Shown: piece by piece, positions 48,280 through 58,491 of the stretch
How positions within the stretch are numbered: position 1 is the stretch's first letter
Layout: each line of letters opens with the position of its first letter
From: Pseudoxanthomonas sp. Root630
GTDB taxonomy: Bacteria > Pseudomonadota > Gammaproteobacteria > Xanthomonadales > Xanthomonadaceae
Reading direction: 5' to 3'
DNA: 64,000 bases
Assembly: GCF_001427585.1 (NCBI RefSeq)
Contig: NZ_LMGY01000016.1
Span: 271,439-335,438, forward strand
Notes under the pieces: model-generated
Told to the model about the DNA's origin: nothing
What the model saw: the letters and a program-made list of their open reading frames with translations, nothing else
Database searches by the model: none
Translations under genes and position numbers: made by a program

Positions 48280-49568
48280 AGGGCGTCCCACCGCGTCGAC
48301 AGCGTCTCCAGGCGGAGATCCGCACCGGCGCCCGGGGACACGCGCGCCGCCAGGCTGCCTTCGGGCGTGCGCCCCTGCCCGGCCGTGTCTGCGGACGCAG
48401 CCGCAGCCTTGTACGCCTCGCGGAACGGCACGCCCGCCACGGCCGCCTCCACCGCGACATCGGTGGCGTACATGCCGGAATCGATCGCGGCGCGCAGGCG
48501 GTCTTCGCGCCACTCTAGGTTCGCGAGCAGCGCGGGCAGCAGTTCGAGTGCCGGCAGGCCACGGCCGAAACCATGGAAGATCGCACCCTTGCTGGCCTGC
48601 AGATCGCGGTGGTACCCCGACGGCAACGACAGCAACTGCTCGATCTCCGTGCGCGCCGCCGCCACGCTGGCGTGGGTGGCGCGCATCAGTTCGATGACGT
48701 CGGGATTGCGCTTGTTCGGCATGATCGAACTGCCCGTCGTGTACTGCGCAGGCAACGCAACGAAACCGAACTCCGCGCTGGTGAACAGCGACAGGTCCCA
48801 GGCGATGCGGCGCAGGTCGAGGGTGGCGCCACCGAGCGCTTCCAGCGCGGCCAGTTCGAACTTCCCGCGCGAGAGCTGTGCGTAGATCGGGCTCACCTGC
48901 ATGCGCGAGAAGCCCAGCGCGGCCGTCGTGTGCTCGCGGTCGAGCTTGAGATTGACGCCATAGCCCGCCGCAGTGCCGAGCGGATTGGCATCCACCAGCT
49001 TCAGCGTGTCGCGGGCGCGCATCGTGTTGTCGATGAAGGCCTCGGCCCACCCCGCCCACCACATGCCGGCGGACGACACCACGGCACGCTGGATATGGGT
49101 ATAGCCCGGGATCGGCAGGTCGCGTTCGGCCCGGGCGCGATCCAGCGCCACCTTGGCCACTTCGCGCGACAGCACCGCCACGCGCGCCAGCTTCTCCTTC
49201 AGCCACAGGCGCGTGGCGACCAGGATCTGGTCGTTCCGGCTGCGGCCGGTGTGGATCTTGCGGCCTGCATCGCCCAGGCGCTCGGTCAGCCTGGCCTCGA
49301 TGGCGGAATGGCCATCTTCGTAGCGCTCGTCCAGGACGAAGTCGCCGCGACGGAAATCATCGGCCAGCAGCGCCAGCTCCCGCTTGAGGCCCGCCAACTC
49401 GTCGCCGGACAGGATGCCGATGCGCTGGAGGCCTTCGGCGTGCGCCGTGCTGGCCTGGATGTCGTGCAGGAAGAATTCGCGGTCCAGCACCACGTCGTCG
49501 CCGGCCAGGAAACGCTGGATCTCCGCGTCCACCGCCACGCCGGGCTTCTGCCACAACAGGTCGCTCAT
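48276..49568 (-). CDS. argH: Argininosuccinate lyase
   Basis: A 430-residue fumarase/aspartase-superfamily enzyme. The signature [12 protein letters not shown] is present, as are HTGRSRNDQ and the HIQRAVVSS block of the active site. It makes arginine and fumarate from argininosuccinate. It overlaps argC by ATGA and the YciI gene by GTGA. Confidence 0.97.
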   Translation of the reverse strand: MSDLLWQKPGVAVDAEIQRFLAGDDVVLDREFFLHDIQASTAHAEGLQRIGILSGDELAGLKRELALLADDFRRGDFVLDERYEDGHSAIEARLTERLGDAGRKIHTGRSRNDQILVATRLWLKEKLARVAVLSREVAKVALDRARAERDLPIPGYTHIQRAVVSSAGMWWAGWAEAFIDNTMRARDTLKLVDANPLGTAAGYGVNLKLDREHTTAALGFSRMQVSPIYAQLSRGKFELAALEALGGATLDLRRIAWDLSLFTSAEFGFVALPAQYTTGSSIMPNKRNPDVIELMRATHASVAAARTEIEQLLSLPSGYHRDLQASKGAIFHGFGRGLPALELLPALLANLEWREDRLRAAIDSGMYATDVAVEAAVAGVPFREAYKAAAASADTAGQGRTPEGSLAARVSPGAGADLRLETLSTRWDAL

Positions 49569-50527
49569 GCCGTCGTCTCCTGCGGAATGCTGTCGAGTTC
49601 GTCGAATCCGAACGCGAGATTGAGGTTCTGCATCGCCTGCGTCGCCGCACCCTTGAGCAGGTTGTCGAGCGTCGCGACCACGACCAGGCGCTTGCCGCCG
49701 GGCGCCAGGGTGAAGCCGCCGATCTCCACCCCATGCCGGCCGGCGATGCGGCTGACCCATGGCGCCTCGTCCAGCACGCGAATCAGCGGCTCGCCGGCGT
49801 AGCGATCACGATAGAGCGCACGGATGTCTTCGATCTTCGCCGGCTGCTGCAGCCACAGATTGACCGTCATCGTGATGCCACGGAAGTGCGGAGCGACGTG
49901 CGGCATGAACTCGACGGGCAGGCCCAGGTGGCGGCTGACCTCGCGCTCGTGCATGTGGTCGGTGAGCGCATATGGCATCAGGTTGTCGCGCAGCAGCTCG
50001 GTGTCGTTCTTGTCCGAGGGCGAGGTTCCGGCACCGGAGTAGCCGGACACGCCGAAGCATTGCGGCGGACCCGCCAGGCGACCGAGCAGCGGCGCGATCG
50101 CCAGTTGCATGGCGGTGGCATAGCAACCGGGATTGCTGATGCGCCTCTGGCCGGCGTACGTCTGCCGGGTCAGTTCGGGCAGGCCGTAGTACCAGGGTTC
50201 ATCGAAGCGGAAATCCGCGGACAGATCGACCACGACGGTGTCGGGCGCCTGTGCGTCGATAGCGGCGACCAGCTCGGCCGCCTTGCCGTTCGGCAGCGCC
50301 AGGATCACCGCATCCGCACCCTTGCCGCCGACCTGGTCGTGGCTCAGGTTCTCGTACCGCAACTCACCCACGAACTCCGGGATGTGGTCGCTGACCTTCT
50401 GCCCATCGAGCTCGCGCGACGACACGAACACCAGTTCGAGGTGCGGATGGCGGGCGATCAGGCGGATAAGCTCCGCACCGGTGTGGCCGCGGGCGCCGAC
50501 GATGCCGACGGTCTTGGTCGTGCTCAT
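49565..50527 (-). CDS. argC: N-acetyl-gamma-glutamyl-phosphate reductase
   Basis: A 320-residue NADP enzyme with an N-terminal Rossmann motif [16 protein letters not shown], catalytic Cys in NPGCYAT and His in [10 protein letters not shown]. It is the third step of ornithine synthesis. It overlaps the GNAT gene by ATGA. Confidence 0.96.
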   Translation of the reverse strand: MSTTKTVGIVGARGHTGAELIRLIARHPHLELVFVSSRELDGQKVSDHIPEFVGELRYENLSHDQVGGKGADAVILALPNGKAAELVAAIDAQAPDTVVVDLSADFRFDEPWYYGLPELTRQTYAGQRRISNPGCYATAMQLAIAPLLGRLAGPPQCFGVSGYSGAGTSPSDKNDTELLRDNLMPYALTDHMHEREVSRHLGLPVEFMPHVAPHFRGITMTVNLWLQQPAKIEDIRALYRDRYAGEPLIRVLDEAPWVSRIAGRHGVEIGGFTLAPGGKRLVVVATLDNLLKGAATQAMQNLNLAFGFDELDSIPQETTA

Positions 50528-51144
50528 GGGGAATCCTGTTCGTGCCGGGCCAGTTTGGCCAGCAGGTTGCGTTTCACCGCCGGCCATTCGCCATCGATGA
50601 TCGAGAAGACGACGGTATCGCGTGGCGATCCATCGGTGTGGCGTTTGTGATTGCGCAGCACGCCGTCCTGCTTCGCGCCGAGCCGTGCGATCGCCGCGCG
50701 CGAACGATGGTTGAACCAGCTGGTCTCGAAGACCACGCTGATGCAGCCGAGCGTCTCGAAGGCATGCGTGAGCAGCAGCAACTTGGTTTCGGTATTGATG
50801 CCCGTACGCTGCACATCGGGTGCATACCAGGTGTAGCCGATACTGAGCTTGGGAACATCGGCTTCCAATCCGTAGAAGCGCGTGCTGCCGACAACCCGGC
50901 CGCCCGCATCCCGCACCACGAACGGCAGCACACGGCCGTCCGCCTGCGCCGCCAGCACCGCATCGACATACCCCGCCGCGTCCGCGGACCTGGGCACCTG
51001 CGTGAACCACAGCGCGGTCAGCTCATCGCCGGCCAGGGCGGCGCGCAGACCCTCGACATGGTCGCGCGACATCGGTTCGAGGCGCGCATGGCGGCCCGTC
51101 AGGACCGGTACCTGCCGCCATGCCGTCGGGATGGAAGCGGCCAT
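50524..51144 (-). CDS. GNAT-family N-acetyltransferase in the arginine operon
   Basis: A 206-residue GNAT-fold protein ([108 protein letters not shown]). The pattern resembles RimJ/RimL-like enzymes. It starts one base after the argB stop and overlaps argC, so it is co-translated with the pathway. It is not needed for the known route, whose acetylation comes from the fused synthase/kinase; its acceptor is unknown. Confidence 0.9.
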   Translation of the reverse strand: MAASIPTAWRQVPVLTGRHARLEPMSRDHVEGLRAALAGDELTALWFTQVPRSADAAGYVDAVLAAQADGRVLPFVVRDAGGRVVGSTRFYGLEADVPKLSIGYTWYAPDVQRTGINTETKLLLLTHAFETLGCISVVFETSWFNHRSRAAIARLGAKQDGVLRNHKRHTDGSPRDTVVFSIIDGEWPAVKRNLLAKLARHEQDSP

Positions 51145-51145
51145 C

Positions 51146-52465
51146 TCAGTCCTTCAACGTCGGCAGGCGCGTGCGGCAATGCGCCACGCAACGTTCGATG
51201 TCGGCGAAACCATCGATGCCGTACCAGAACACCTTCCACTTCTCCTGCTTGTAGCAGCCGTCGGATTCGGCGTAGTAGAAGATATTGACCTGGTTGTTGT
51301 GGCGCGACCGCCAGAACAGCTGCGGATTCTCCTCGCGCATCACGTGCCACACGGCACGACCCAGGCCCTCGCCCTGCGCGTCGTCGAGCACGGCGAACTT
51401 GTCCAGGTAGGCGAAGCCTTCCTCTCGGGTAAGGATCAGTGCGGTGCGGTAGTTCTCGCTGATGTAGACGCGGTACGGCGTGGTGCGCTCGAAGTAATCG
51501 GGCAGCAGCGTGCGGCCGAAGCTGGATTCGATCAGGGTCTTCAGGCGTGGCAGGTCCACGCCCTCCCAGCCGCCCTCGAAACGCAGTACGCGCTCACCCT
51601 TGCGCACCAGCGTGCCGGAGCCGCGATGCGTGAACAGTTCCTTGGCCAGCTCCGCCGGCTTGGTGATGGAGACCGACGAGGTCAGCGGCAGCCGGTCCAG
51701 CAGGTCCTTGATCTGTTCGATCTTCACCCGCATGCCGCCGTTGATCCAGGGCTGGGCCATCAACTCGTCGTACTCGGTCGACAGGTTGATCGAATCGATG
51801 ACGCGCCCTTCGGCATCCAGCAAGCCGCCGGTGCCGGTGAGGAAGATGATCTTGTACGGCTGCAGCACCTGCACCAGCTCGTTGGCGGCGAAGTCGGCGT
51901 TGATGTTGAGGATCTGGCCGCCGATGGTTTCGCCCATGCTGGCGATGACCGGGATGGAACCGGCCTTCAGGCTCGCCTCGATCGGTGCCTGGTTGATGCG
52001 GGTGACGTCGCCGACCAGGCCGTAGGTGGCCTGGTCCTTGTACTCGGCTTCGAAAACACCCGAGACGATGGACGTCGCGCGCGCACCGACCTGCTGCAAG
52101 GCTTCGACCAGCGCGAGGTTCTGCTGCAGGAACACCTTGCGCACGATGGCCAGCACTTCGGGCGTGGTCACGCGCAAGCCGTTGACGGTCTGCTTGGTGA
52201 TGCCGGCCGCCGTCATTTCCTCGTCCAGCTGCGGCCCCGCGCCGTGCACGACGATGGGCGTCAGGCCGACTTCCTGCAGGAAGGTCAGCGACGACGTCAG
52301 CGACTCCAGGTCGTCGCGCAGCACGGCGCCGCCGACCTTGACCACGGCGAAGCGCTTGGCGTCCAGCTGCGAGAAGCGCTTGACGTACTGCGAGATCTCC
52401 TTCGCGCTGGCCATGCTGGACAGCAAGCGGATGATGGTCTGGCGGGTTTGCTTGTTGGATTCCAT
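51146..52465 (-). CDS. argB: Bifunctional N-acetylglutamate kinase/synthase
   Basis: A 439-residue fusion: an N-terminal amino-acid-kinase domain ([39 protein letters not shown]) and a C-terminal NAT domain from about 285 ([52 protein letters not shown]). Such NAGS/K enzymes are established in Xanthomonas and resemble vertebrate NAGS, performing both the first and second steps of the pathway. A REP-like repeat occupies the 87-bp gap to the upstream deacetylase gene. Confidence 0.95.
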   Translation of the reverse strand: MESNKQTRQTIIRLLSSMASAKEISQYVKRFSQLDAKRFAVVKVGGAVLRDDLESLTSSLTFLQEVGLTPIVVHGAGPQLDEEMTAAGITKQTVNGLRVTTPEVLAIVRKVFLQQNLALVEALQQVGARATSIVSGVFEAEYKDQATYGLVGDVTRINQAPIEASLKAGSIPVIASMGETIGGQILNINADFAANELVQVLQPYKIIFLTGTGGLLDAEGRVIDSINLSTEYDELMAQPWINGGMRVKIEQIKDLLDRLPLTSSVSITKPAELAKELFTHRGSGTLVRKGERVLRFEGGWEGVDLPRLKTLIESSFGRTLLPDYFERTTPYRVYISENYRTALILTREEGFAYLDKFAVLDDAQGEGLGRAVWHVMREENPQLFWRSRHNNQVNIFYYAESDGCYKQEKWKVFWYGIDGFADIERCVAHCRTRLPTLKD

Positions 52466-52483
52466 CGGTTTTCTTGTTGTCGT

Positions 52484-52550
52484 TGTAGGAGGGGCTCCAG
52501 CCCCGACCGTGATCCCACAGAGTGCAGTCGGGGCTGAAGCCCCTCCTGCA
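52484..52550. repeat. Short inverted repeat pair inside the arginine operon
   Basis: TGTAGGAGGGGCTCCAGCCC... (52484-52508) and a near reverse complement (52527-52550) are separated by 18 bp, so the transcript would fold into a long hairpin. The TGTAGGAG outer end matches the REP-like arms elsewhere. It lies between the deacetylase and the argB fusion gene of one operon. Confidence 0.8.
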
Positions 52551-52552
52551 GG

Positions 52553-53653
52553 TCAGTCCGTCTGATCGAGGATGCGTGCGACGCTGTCGGCATAACGTTG
52601 CAGCTGCTCCAGCGCTACCCACTCATCGGCGGTATGCGCCTGCGCGATGTCGCCCGGGCCGTAAACGAACGCCGTCAGCCCGGCGGCGGAGAACAGCGAG
52701 GCCTCGGTCCAGAAGTCGACGGCGTTGCCGATCGGCAGACCGAGCTCATCGGCGAGGTCGCGTGCCGCGAGGCGACGCTCCTCCGCGCGGGCAACATCGC
52801 CCGAAGGCAGCGACGGCCCGCGGAAGGTCTCTTCGTACTCGGCCAGCGCATCGGGATTGGCGAAGCCGCGGAACGTGGCGTGCAGCTCGGCGGGGTCCTG
52901 CGATGGCAGCGGACGGAAGCCGAAGCGCACTTCGGCGCTGGGCGCGATCATGTTCGCCTTGATGCCTCCCTCGACCCGGCCGATGTTGAAACGCAGGCCG
53001 GTCAGCCCGCCGAAGCGCAGATGATGCTGGGCCTGCACGAAGTCCAGCGCCGACGTACCCCAGCGCATCGCGTTGTGCACTGCGCTCAGCGACAACGCGT
53101 TCTCGGCGGAGGCATGCCCGGCCTGTCCCGTGAACGCCATGCGGACGGCGCTGATGCCGCGGTGCGCGAGCACCGCCTGGCACTGCGTCGGCTCGGCGAT
53201 GATCGCTTCGCCGAAGCCATGGTCGCGGGCGAGGAACGCGGCGATGCAGCGTGCATCGTTCGCTTCTTCGTCGGTCGTGAACAGGAATGCCGCATCGCCG
53301 CTGGTGACCTGTGCGGCAGCCACGAGGGCCGCCGCCGCGCCCTTGATGTCGCAGGCACCCAGGCCGATGGCGCGGTCGCCTTCGATGCGCAACACGTGCG
53401 GATCGGCGCTCCATGCCGGCGAGGACGGTACGGTGTCCAGATGCACGTTGAACACGCGCTTCGGCTGCCCGCGCACGGCGAACAGCGTGACCGCACCGGC
53501 GCCGTGATCGATCACCTCGACCTGGAAACCCGGCAGCTGCGCGCGCAGGTAATCGAAGATGCCGCCGGTGCCGATGTCGCGCGGCGGGTTGCGGGTATCG
53601 AACGACACCAGGGCTTCGAGATGATGCAGAGTACTGGCCAACAAGTCAGTCAT
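52553..53653 (-). CDS. argE: N-acetylcitrulline (or acetylornithine) deacetylase
   Basis: A 366-residue M20 peptidase-family deacetylase. Metal-ligand motifs are NVHLDTVPSSPAW, GACDIKGAAAA, TTDEEANDA and AEPTQCQA, with the dimerisation domain in between. In the xanthomonad pathway this enzyme works on N-acetylcitrulline, and the neighbouring N-acetylornithine carbamoyltransferase supports that substrate. The ATG at 53653 overlaps the small gene upstream by ATGA. Confidence 0.93.
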   Translation of the reverse strand: MTDLLASTLHHLEALVSFDTRNPPRDIGTGGIFDYLRAQLPGFQVEVIDHGAGAVTLFAVRGQPKRVFNVHLDTVPSSPAWSADPHVLRIEGDRAIGLGACDIKGAAAALVAAAQVTSGDAAFLFTTDEEANDARCIAAFLARDHGFGEAIIAEPTQCQAVLAHRGISAVRMAFTGQAGHASAENALSLSAVHNAMRWGTSALDFVQAQHHLRFGGLTGLRFNIGRVEGGIKANMIAPSAEVRFGFRPLPSQDPAELHATFRGFANPDALAEYEETFRGPSLPSGDVARAEERRLAARDLADELGLPIGNAVDFWTEASLFSAAGLTAFVYGPGDIAQAHTADEWVALEQLQRYADSVARILDQTD

Positions 53654-53919
53654 GCGATTGATCCATAACGATTCTGCGCAGCTTCGATCCACACGCGTTG
53701 ATCGGGGTGGTGTTCGGCGATGACGTCCTTCGCGTGCGCGACATCGTCTTCATTGTCGAACAACACTGTCTCCGTGAAGCGCGTCAGCTCGATGCCCTGA
53801 TGCTCCTGGAACGCCGCGGTTGAGATGGCGGATGCGCTGCACCAGATGTAGTCACGGCCCGGCAGGGCCATGCTGATCGCATCTTGCAAACCACCAGGCG
53901 TCAGCGCGAGGAACACCAT
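53650..53919 (-). CDS. Small conserved-looking protein between argG and argE
   Basis: An 89-residue soluble protein (VFLALTPGGLQDAISMALPGRDYIWCSASAISTAAFQEHQGIELTRF...ENVDDVAHAK-like tail). It overlaps argG by one base (TGATG) and argE by ATGA, which is strong evidence that it is a real, coupled gene. No family is recognised. The compact size and location suggest a regulatory or accessory part in arginine synthesis, which is inference. Confidence 0.85.
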   Translation of the reverse strand: MVFLALTPGGLQDAISMALPGRDYIWCSASAISTAAFQEHQGIELTRFTETVLFDNEDDVAHAKDVIAEHHPDQRVWIEAAQNRYGSIA

Positions 53920-55115
53920 CAGCGATTGATCTCGGCCCACAGGGTCGAGCTCATGCCGAACAACTTGATGAAGCCCTCGGCTTCCTCGACACCCCAGTCG
54001 GCCGACTGCGCGTACGTCGCGCCCTTGGCATTGAGGATGTGCGGGGACGTCACCGCGACCGCATCGACGCGGCCACCGCGGGTCTCCAGCACCACTTCGC
54101 CGTTGACCGTGGCCTGCGAAGACTGCAGGAACGCCTCCAGGTCGGCCTTGAGCGGGTCGTGGTAGAAGCCTTCGTACACCAGCTCCACCCACTTGCGCGC
54201 GATCTCCGGCTTGAAGCGGTTCTGCTGCTTGGTCAGCACGGCCTCTTCCAGCGCGCGGTGCGCCGCCAGCAGCGATACCAGGCCAGGCGCTTCGAACACA
54301 ATGCGGCCCTTCAGCCCGATCACGGTGTCGCCGGTGTACACGCCGCGGCCCACGCCGTACGGGGCGAACAGGGCGTTCAATTTCGCCAGCAGTGCGGCAC
54401 CGCCGACGGGCTGGCCGTCCAGGCTGACCGCTTCGCCGTTCTTGAAGCCGACCGTCACCCGCAGCGGCTCCACCGGCCATTCGGCACGCGGTGCGCACCA
54501 GCCACGCGCGCCCTCGCCCGGGGCGGACCACGTATCGATCTCGCCGCCGGACATGGTCAGGCCGAGCAGGTTCTCGTTGATGGTGTAGCTCTTCTGCTTG
54601 GCGCGCACGCCGAAACCGCGCTCTTCCAGGTAGGCCTGTTCGTAGGCGCGGGTCTGGGTGTGTTCCTTCTGGATCTCGCGGATCGGCGCCACGATGCGGT
54701 AATCGCCGCTGGCCTTCACCGCGAGGTCGAAGCGCACCTGGTCGTTACCCATGCCGGTGCAGCCGTGCGCAATCGCATTCGTGCCCAGTTCGGCCGCCCG
54801 CTTCAACGCGGCATCGACGATCAGGTAGCGGTCGGACACCAGCAGCGGGTACTGGCCCTGGTAGCCCTCGCCCGCCCACACGAACGGCCTGACGAAGCCG
54901 TCCCAGATCGCCGGGCCGCCATCGACGGTGACGTGGCTGGCCACGCCCAGGTCGGCGGCGCGCTGTTCGATGTAGGCGCGTTCTTCGGCGTCCACGCCGC
55001 CGGTATCGGCGAACACGGTGTGGACGTTCCAGCCGCGCTCTTTCAGGTAGGGCACGCAGAAGCTGGTGTCGAGGCCGCCGGAGAAGGCGAGGACGATGTC
55101 TTTGGACTGGTTCAT
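53919..55115 (-). CDS. argG: Argininosuccinate synthase
   Basis: A 398-residue ATP-dependent ligase. The ATP pyrophosphatase loop [10 protein letters not shown] is near residue 10, followed by [23 protein letters not shown] substrate region ([13 protein letters not shown]) and the C-terminal oligomerisation helix. It joins citrulline and aspartate. It lies 31 bases after argF' in the same operon. Confidence 0.97.
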   Translation of the reverse strand: MNQSKDIVLAFSGGLDTSFCVPYLKERGWNVHTVFADTGGVDAEERAYIEQRAADLGVASHVTVDGGPAIWDGFVRPFVWAGEGYQGQYPLLVSDRYLIVDAALKRAAELGTNAIAHGCTGMGNDQVRFDLAVKASGDYRIVAPIREIQKEHTQTRAYEQAYLEERGFGVRAKQKSYTINENLLGLTMSGGEIDTWSAPGEGARGWCAPRAEWPVEPLRVTVGFKNGEAVSLDGQPVGGAALLAKLNALFAPYGVGRGVYTGDTVIGLKGRIVFEAPGLVSLLAAHRALEEAVLTKQQNRFKPEIARKWVELVYEGFYHDPLKADLEAFLQSSQATVNGEVVLETRGGRVDAVAVTSPHILNAKGATYAQSADWGVEEAEGFIKLFGMSSTLWAEINR

Positions 55116-55146
55116 GGGGGCGTGTTCTGTTCTGGAATCGGTGGGG

Positions 55147-56151
55147 TTACTGCTGCATCAGCGCGGCCATGATGGCCTTCTGCACATGCAGGCGGTTCTC
55201 GGCTTCGTCGATGGCGATGCACTGCGGCGAATCCATCACGCCGTCGGTGGCCTTCACGTTGCGGCGCAACGGCAAGCAATGGCTGAAGACGCCGTTGTTG
55301 GTCAGGGCCATCTTGGCCTCGTCGACGATGAAGTGCTTGTACTGGTCGCGAATGGGCTTCTCGGGCTCCCAGTTGCCGAAGAACGGCAGCGCGCCCCAGC
55401 TCTTGGCATAGACCACGTCGGCACCGCGGTAGGCGCTTTCGATGTCGTGGCTCACCTGCAGCGAACCGCCGCTCTCGGCCACGTTCTGCTCGGCCCAGCC
55501 CATGTAGCGCTCATCCAGCACGTAATCGGGCGTTGGGCACAGCAGGGTCACGTCCATGCCCATGCGGGTGGCGATGGTCAGCGCCGAGTTGGCGACCGCG
55601 GTGTTCAGCGGCTTGGGGTGGTAGGTCCAGGTGAGGACGTACTTCTTGCCGCGCAGGTCGGCGGTGCCGAAGCGCTCCTGCAGGGCGAGCGCATGGGCCA
55701 GCTCCTGGCAGGGATGGGTGATCGTTTCCATGTTGATCACCGGCACCGGCGAGTACTTCGCGAACGACTTCAGCACGATGTCCTCGCGGTCATAGGCCCA
55801 GTCGACGAACTTCGGGAACGCGCGCACACCGATCAGGTCCACGTAACGGCCCAGCACCTTCGCCACCTCGGCGATGTGCTCTTCGGTATCGCCGTCCATC
55901 ACCGTGCCCAGGTTGAACTCGATGGGCCACGCATCCTTGCCCGGCTGCAGCACGACGGCGTGGCCGCCCAACTGGAACGCGCCCAGCTCGAAGCTGGTGC
56001 GGGTGCGCATGGACGGGTTGAAGAACACCAGCGCGATCGACTTGCCTTTCAGCGCATCGCCCAGCTTGTGCTGCTTGTAGAGGGCGGCCTGCGTCAGCAG
56101 CGCGTCCAGCTCGGTGCGGCTCCAGTCCTGCGTGTTCAAGAAGTGCTTCAT
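55147..56151 (-). CDS. argF': N-acetylornithine carbamoyltransferase (AOTCase)
   Basis: A 334-residue transcarbamylase. Carbamoyl phosphate motif MRTRTSFE at 48-55, Glu90 at the position used for acetylornithine recognition, the proline-rich [17 protein letters not shown] replacing the SMG motif of ornithine enzymes, [10 protein letters not shown] with Lys300 matching the carboxylated lysine of the Xanthomonas enzyme. These features separate it from ArgF. It is the first structural gene of the arginine operon, preceded by a candidate attenuator. Confidence 0.96.
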   Translation of the reverse strand: MKHFLNTQDWSRTELDALLTQAALYKQHKLGDALKGKSIALVFFNPSMRTRTSFELGAFQLGGHAVVLQPGKDAWPIEFNLGTVMDGDTEEHIAEVAKVLGRYVDLIGVRAFPKFVDWAYDREDIVLKSFAKYSPVPVINMETITHPCQELAHALALQERFGTADLRGKKYVLTWTYHPKPLNTAVANSALTIATRMGMDVTLLCPTPDYVLDERYMGWAEQNVAESGGSLQVSHDIESAYRGADVVYAKSWGALPFFGNWEPEKPIRDQYKHFIVDEAKMALTNNGVFSHCLPLRRNVKATDGVMDSPQCIAIDEAENRLHVQKAIMAALMQQ

Positions 56152-56198
56152 TACGGCATCCTGGTTTCGGGAATGTGGCAAAACGGGCTTCAGAAACG

Positions 56199-56223
56199 AA
56201 AAAACCCAGCCTCTGGCTGGGTT
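56199..56223 (-). terminator. Intrinsic terminator in the arg leader
   Basis: On the minus strand AACCCAGCC (56223-56215), loop AGA, GGCTGGGTT (56211-56203), then four more T. The 9-bp GC-rich stem plus T-run is a full intrinsic terminator 48 bases upstream of the argF' start. Confidence 0.88.
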
Positions 56224-56260
56224 CCGGTGAACAAGCGACGACGTCCGGGGTACCCAGCTA
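56203..56260 (-). promoter_or_regulatory. Candidate arginine-responsive transcription attenuator
   Basis: Directly after the leader-ORF stop (TAG, 56260-56258), GCTGGGT (56258-56252) can pair with ACCCAGC (56222-56216), the 5' arm of the terminator, giving seven base pairs, extended by CCGG (56248-56245) with CCGG (56227-56224). That structure and the terminator are mutually exclusive. A ribosome at the stop codon would cover the first segment, and one stalled at the Arg codons would leave it free, which is the layout of trp/his-type attenuators. The mechanism is inference from base pairing. Confidence 0.72.
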
Positions 56261-56350
56261 GATGCAGGATTCCGGTCGACGGGCACGCGACGTCATGCTC
56301 GAGGCCTGGCGGGCCGCGCTGTCAGCATGGGCGTGTGCGTTCATCTTCAT
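56258..56350 (-). CDS. Arg-codon-containing leader peptide of the arg operon
   Basis: A 30-codon ORF, too short for ordinary gene calls, that ends ...TSRARRPESCI and has Arg codons CGT, CGT and CGA at 22, 24 and 25 (plus CGC at 14). Its stop codon abuts the antiterminator segment. An internal ATG at codon 19 with an AGG upstream would give a 12-residue version with the same Arg cluster. The ribosome site before the first ATG is weak. Support is architectural, not homology-based. Confidence 0.6.
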   Translation of the reverse strand: MKMNAHAHADSAARQASSMTSRARRPESCI

Positions 56351-56412
56351 GGGCGCGAATGCTCGCATGTGCTGCGGCGCAGCGCAAGGCTACCTTGGAC
56401 GCATGCCGTGCG

Positions 56413-56913
56413 TCAGGGCGTGCTGGCGGCAGGCAGCGTCGGCACCACGTAGGGCACCACCGACACCCGGATGCGCAGGCGGTTGCCCGGGTCCTCGGCC
56501 AGGCGGGAGCGGTACTTCACGCCCTTGTAGATGTAATCCACGTCGTAGGCGATGGGGCGCTGGAACTCGCGTTCCACCGGCACCGCACGGCAGTTGGTCC
56601 GCACGGTGCCCGTGGGCGGGGCTACCGGAGGCGCAGAGGCTTCCTCGCCACCGAACCAGCCTTTCACGGAACTGACCACCTTCGACCAGCGGCTTTCGTC
56701 CTCGCGCGCGGCGGGCTCGGGCTTGGCCGCAGGCACTTCATCGCAGCGTTGCTCGGTGCGGGTGGCCCGCAGGGTCTGGTACACCGGCTCAACGCTCAGC
56801 ACCTGGGCATAGTCCAACCGCACGTTCTCCGTCGGGATCACCCGCTCCTGCGCCATCAAGGGGGCGCAAGCCAGCAGGCAGGACAGGAGGAGGGCGGCGC
56901 GGAAGCGGTGCAT
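56413..56913 (-). CDS. Secreted protein of unknown function
   Basis: A 166-residue protein with a signal peptide (RFRAALLLSCLLACAPLMAQ). The mature part begins with VRLDYAQVLSVEPVYQTLRATRTEQRCDEV, a pattern common at the start of glycine-zipper 2TM-type outer-envelope proteins, but no glycine zipper follows; instead there is a Pro/Glu/Ala linker and a beta-rich end (AYDVDYIYKGVKYRSRLAEDPGNRLRIRVSV). Two Cys residues could pair. Function unknown. It is divergent from cysS across 140 bp and upstream of the arg leader. Confidence 0.85.
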   Translation of the reverse strand: MHRFRAALLLSCLLACAPLMAQERVIPTENVRLDYAQVLSVEPVYQTLRATRTEQRCDEVPAAKPEPAAREDESRWSKVVSSVKGWFGGEEASAPPVAPPTGTVRTNCRAVPVEREFQRPIAYDVDYIYKGVKYRSRLAEDPGNRLRIRVSVVPYVVPTLPAASTP

Positions 56914-57053
56914 GTGGCCTGTGAATGGTTTCCCGGTGTCACAGTGTAGGCGTCGCGCCTTGAGTGGGGCTGAACATCCGCCCGACGGAGCCCACCGGGT
57001 GCCCGGCCCGGGCGCAGGCGGTAGAATCGTCGCGTACCCCCTGCCCCACGCCC

Positions 57054-58445
57054 ATGACCCTGCGCCTGCACAACAACCTGACGCGCCGGGTCGAGCCGTT
57101 CGCGCCGCTCGATCCCGCCTGCCCCACGATGTACGTCTGCGGGCCCACCGTCTACAACTACGTCCATATCGGCAATGCACGCGGCCCGGTGGTCTTCGGG
57201 GTGCTGGCGGCCCTGCTGCGCCGCCGCTTCGGCCAGCTGCGCTATGCGCGCAACATCACCGACGTGGACGACAAGATCAACGCCGCCGCCAAGGAACTGG
57301 GCGTGGCGATCTCGGCGATCACCGACCGCTATGCGGCGGCCTATCGCGAGGACATGGCCGGGCTGGGCGTGACCGGCGAGTTCTCCTCGGATATCGAACC
57401 CGCGGCCACGGCGCACATCCCGCACATCATCGCGATGATCGAGCAGCTGATCGCCGGCGGCCACGCTTACGCCGCTGAGGGCCACGTGCTGTTCGCGGTG
57501 GCCAGCTTCGCCGAGTACGGCAAGCTCTCCGGTCGTGATCCGGAGGAAATGCTGGCCGGCGCCCGCGTCGAAATCGCGCCCTACAAGCGCGACCCGGGCG
57601 ACTTCGTGCTGTGGAAGCCCTCCACGCCGGACCTGCCGGGCTGGGACTCGCCCTGGGGCGTCGGCCGCCCGGGCTGGCATATCGAGTGCTCGGCGATGGC
57701 CGCGGCCCACCTGGGCGAGACCATCGACATCCACGCCGGCGGCGTGGACCTGCAGTTCCCGCACCACGAGAACGAAGTGGCGCAGAGCGAATGCGCGCAC
57801 AAGCACGCCGACGGTTCGCACAAGACCTTCGCGCGTTTCTGGCTGCACAACGGCATGCTGAACTTCGGCGGCGCCAAGATGAGCAAGTCGCTGGGCAACA
57901 TCGAGAAGGTCCACGACCTGCTGCAGCAGCATCCGCCGGAAGCGCTGCGCTACGCCCTGCTCTCCGCCCACTACCGGCAGCCGCTGGACTGGTCCGAAGC
58001 GCTGGTGGAACAGTCGAAGAACACGCTGGACCGCCTCTACGGCACGCTGCGCGACCTTGGCGACGTCACCGCCGACGCCGAGACCCCGCAGGCCATCGAG
58101 GATGTGCTGGACGACGACCTCAACACCCCGCTCGCGCTGGCGGAAGTCGCCCGCATCGCCGCCGACGCCCGCAAGGCGACGACGACGGAGGACCGGCAAC
58201 GCCTCAAGGGTGAGCTGGTCGGCGCCGGGCGCGTGCTGGGACTGCTGCAGCAGGACCCCGCCGAGTGGTTCGGTCGCGGTACGTCCAGCGACGACGACGC
58301 GCGCATCCAGGCCCTGATCGACGAGCGCGCGGCCGCGAAGAAATCCCGCGAATTCGCCCGCTCCGATGCGATCCGCGACCAGCTCGCGGCCGAGGGCATC
58401 CTGCTGGAAGACACGCCGCAGGGCGTGCGCTGGAAGCGGGCCTGA
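57054..58445 (+). CDS. cysS: Cysteinyl-tRNA synthetase
   Basis: A 463-residue class I synthetase with [16 protein letters not shown] (HIGH motif and zinc Cys), [16 protein letters not shown] (zinc ligands) and the KMSKSLGN signature, and a C-terminal DALR-type helical domain. The ATG at 57054 is chosen since the frame upstream is noncoding. Terminal domains match the E. coli enzyme. Confidence 0.97.
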   Translation: MTLRLHNNLTRRVEPFAPLDPACPTMYVCGPTVYNYVHIGNARGPVVFGVLAALLRRRFGQLRYARNITDVDDKINAAAKELGVAISAITDRYAAAYREDMAGLGVTGEFSSDIEPAATAHIPHIIAMIEQLIAGGHAYAAEGHVLFAVASFAEYGKLSGRDPEEMLAGARVEIAPYKRDPGDFVLWKPSTPDLPGWDSPWGVGRPGWHIECSAMAAAHLGETIDIHAGGVDLQFPHHENEVAQSECAHKHADGSHKTFARFWLHNGMLNFGGAKMSKSLGNIEKVHDLLQQHPPEALRYALLSAHYRQPLDWSEALVEQSKNTLDRLYGTLRDLGDVTADAETPQAIEDVLDDDLNTPLALAEVARIAADARKATTTEDRQRLKGELVGAGRVLGLLQQDPAEWFGRGTSSDDDARIQALIDERAAAKKSREFARSDAIRDQLAAEGILLEDTPQGVRWKRA

Positions 58446-58491
58446 TCCATCCCCCTCAGGGAGCCGGCGACGCTGCGCTCCCGGAACTCCC

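Noticed and set aside
46528..48885. A 785-residue plus-strand frame across proA, proB and argH
   Set aside because: It crosses three well-supported minus-strand genes and shows no domain; a GC-rich artefact.
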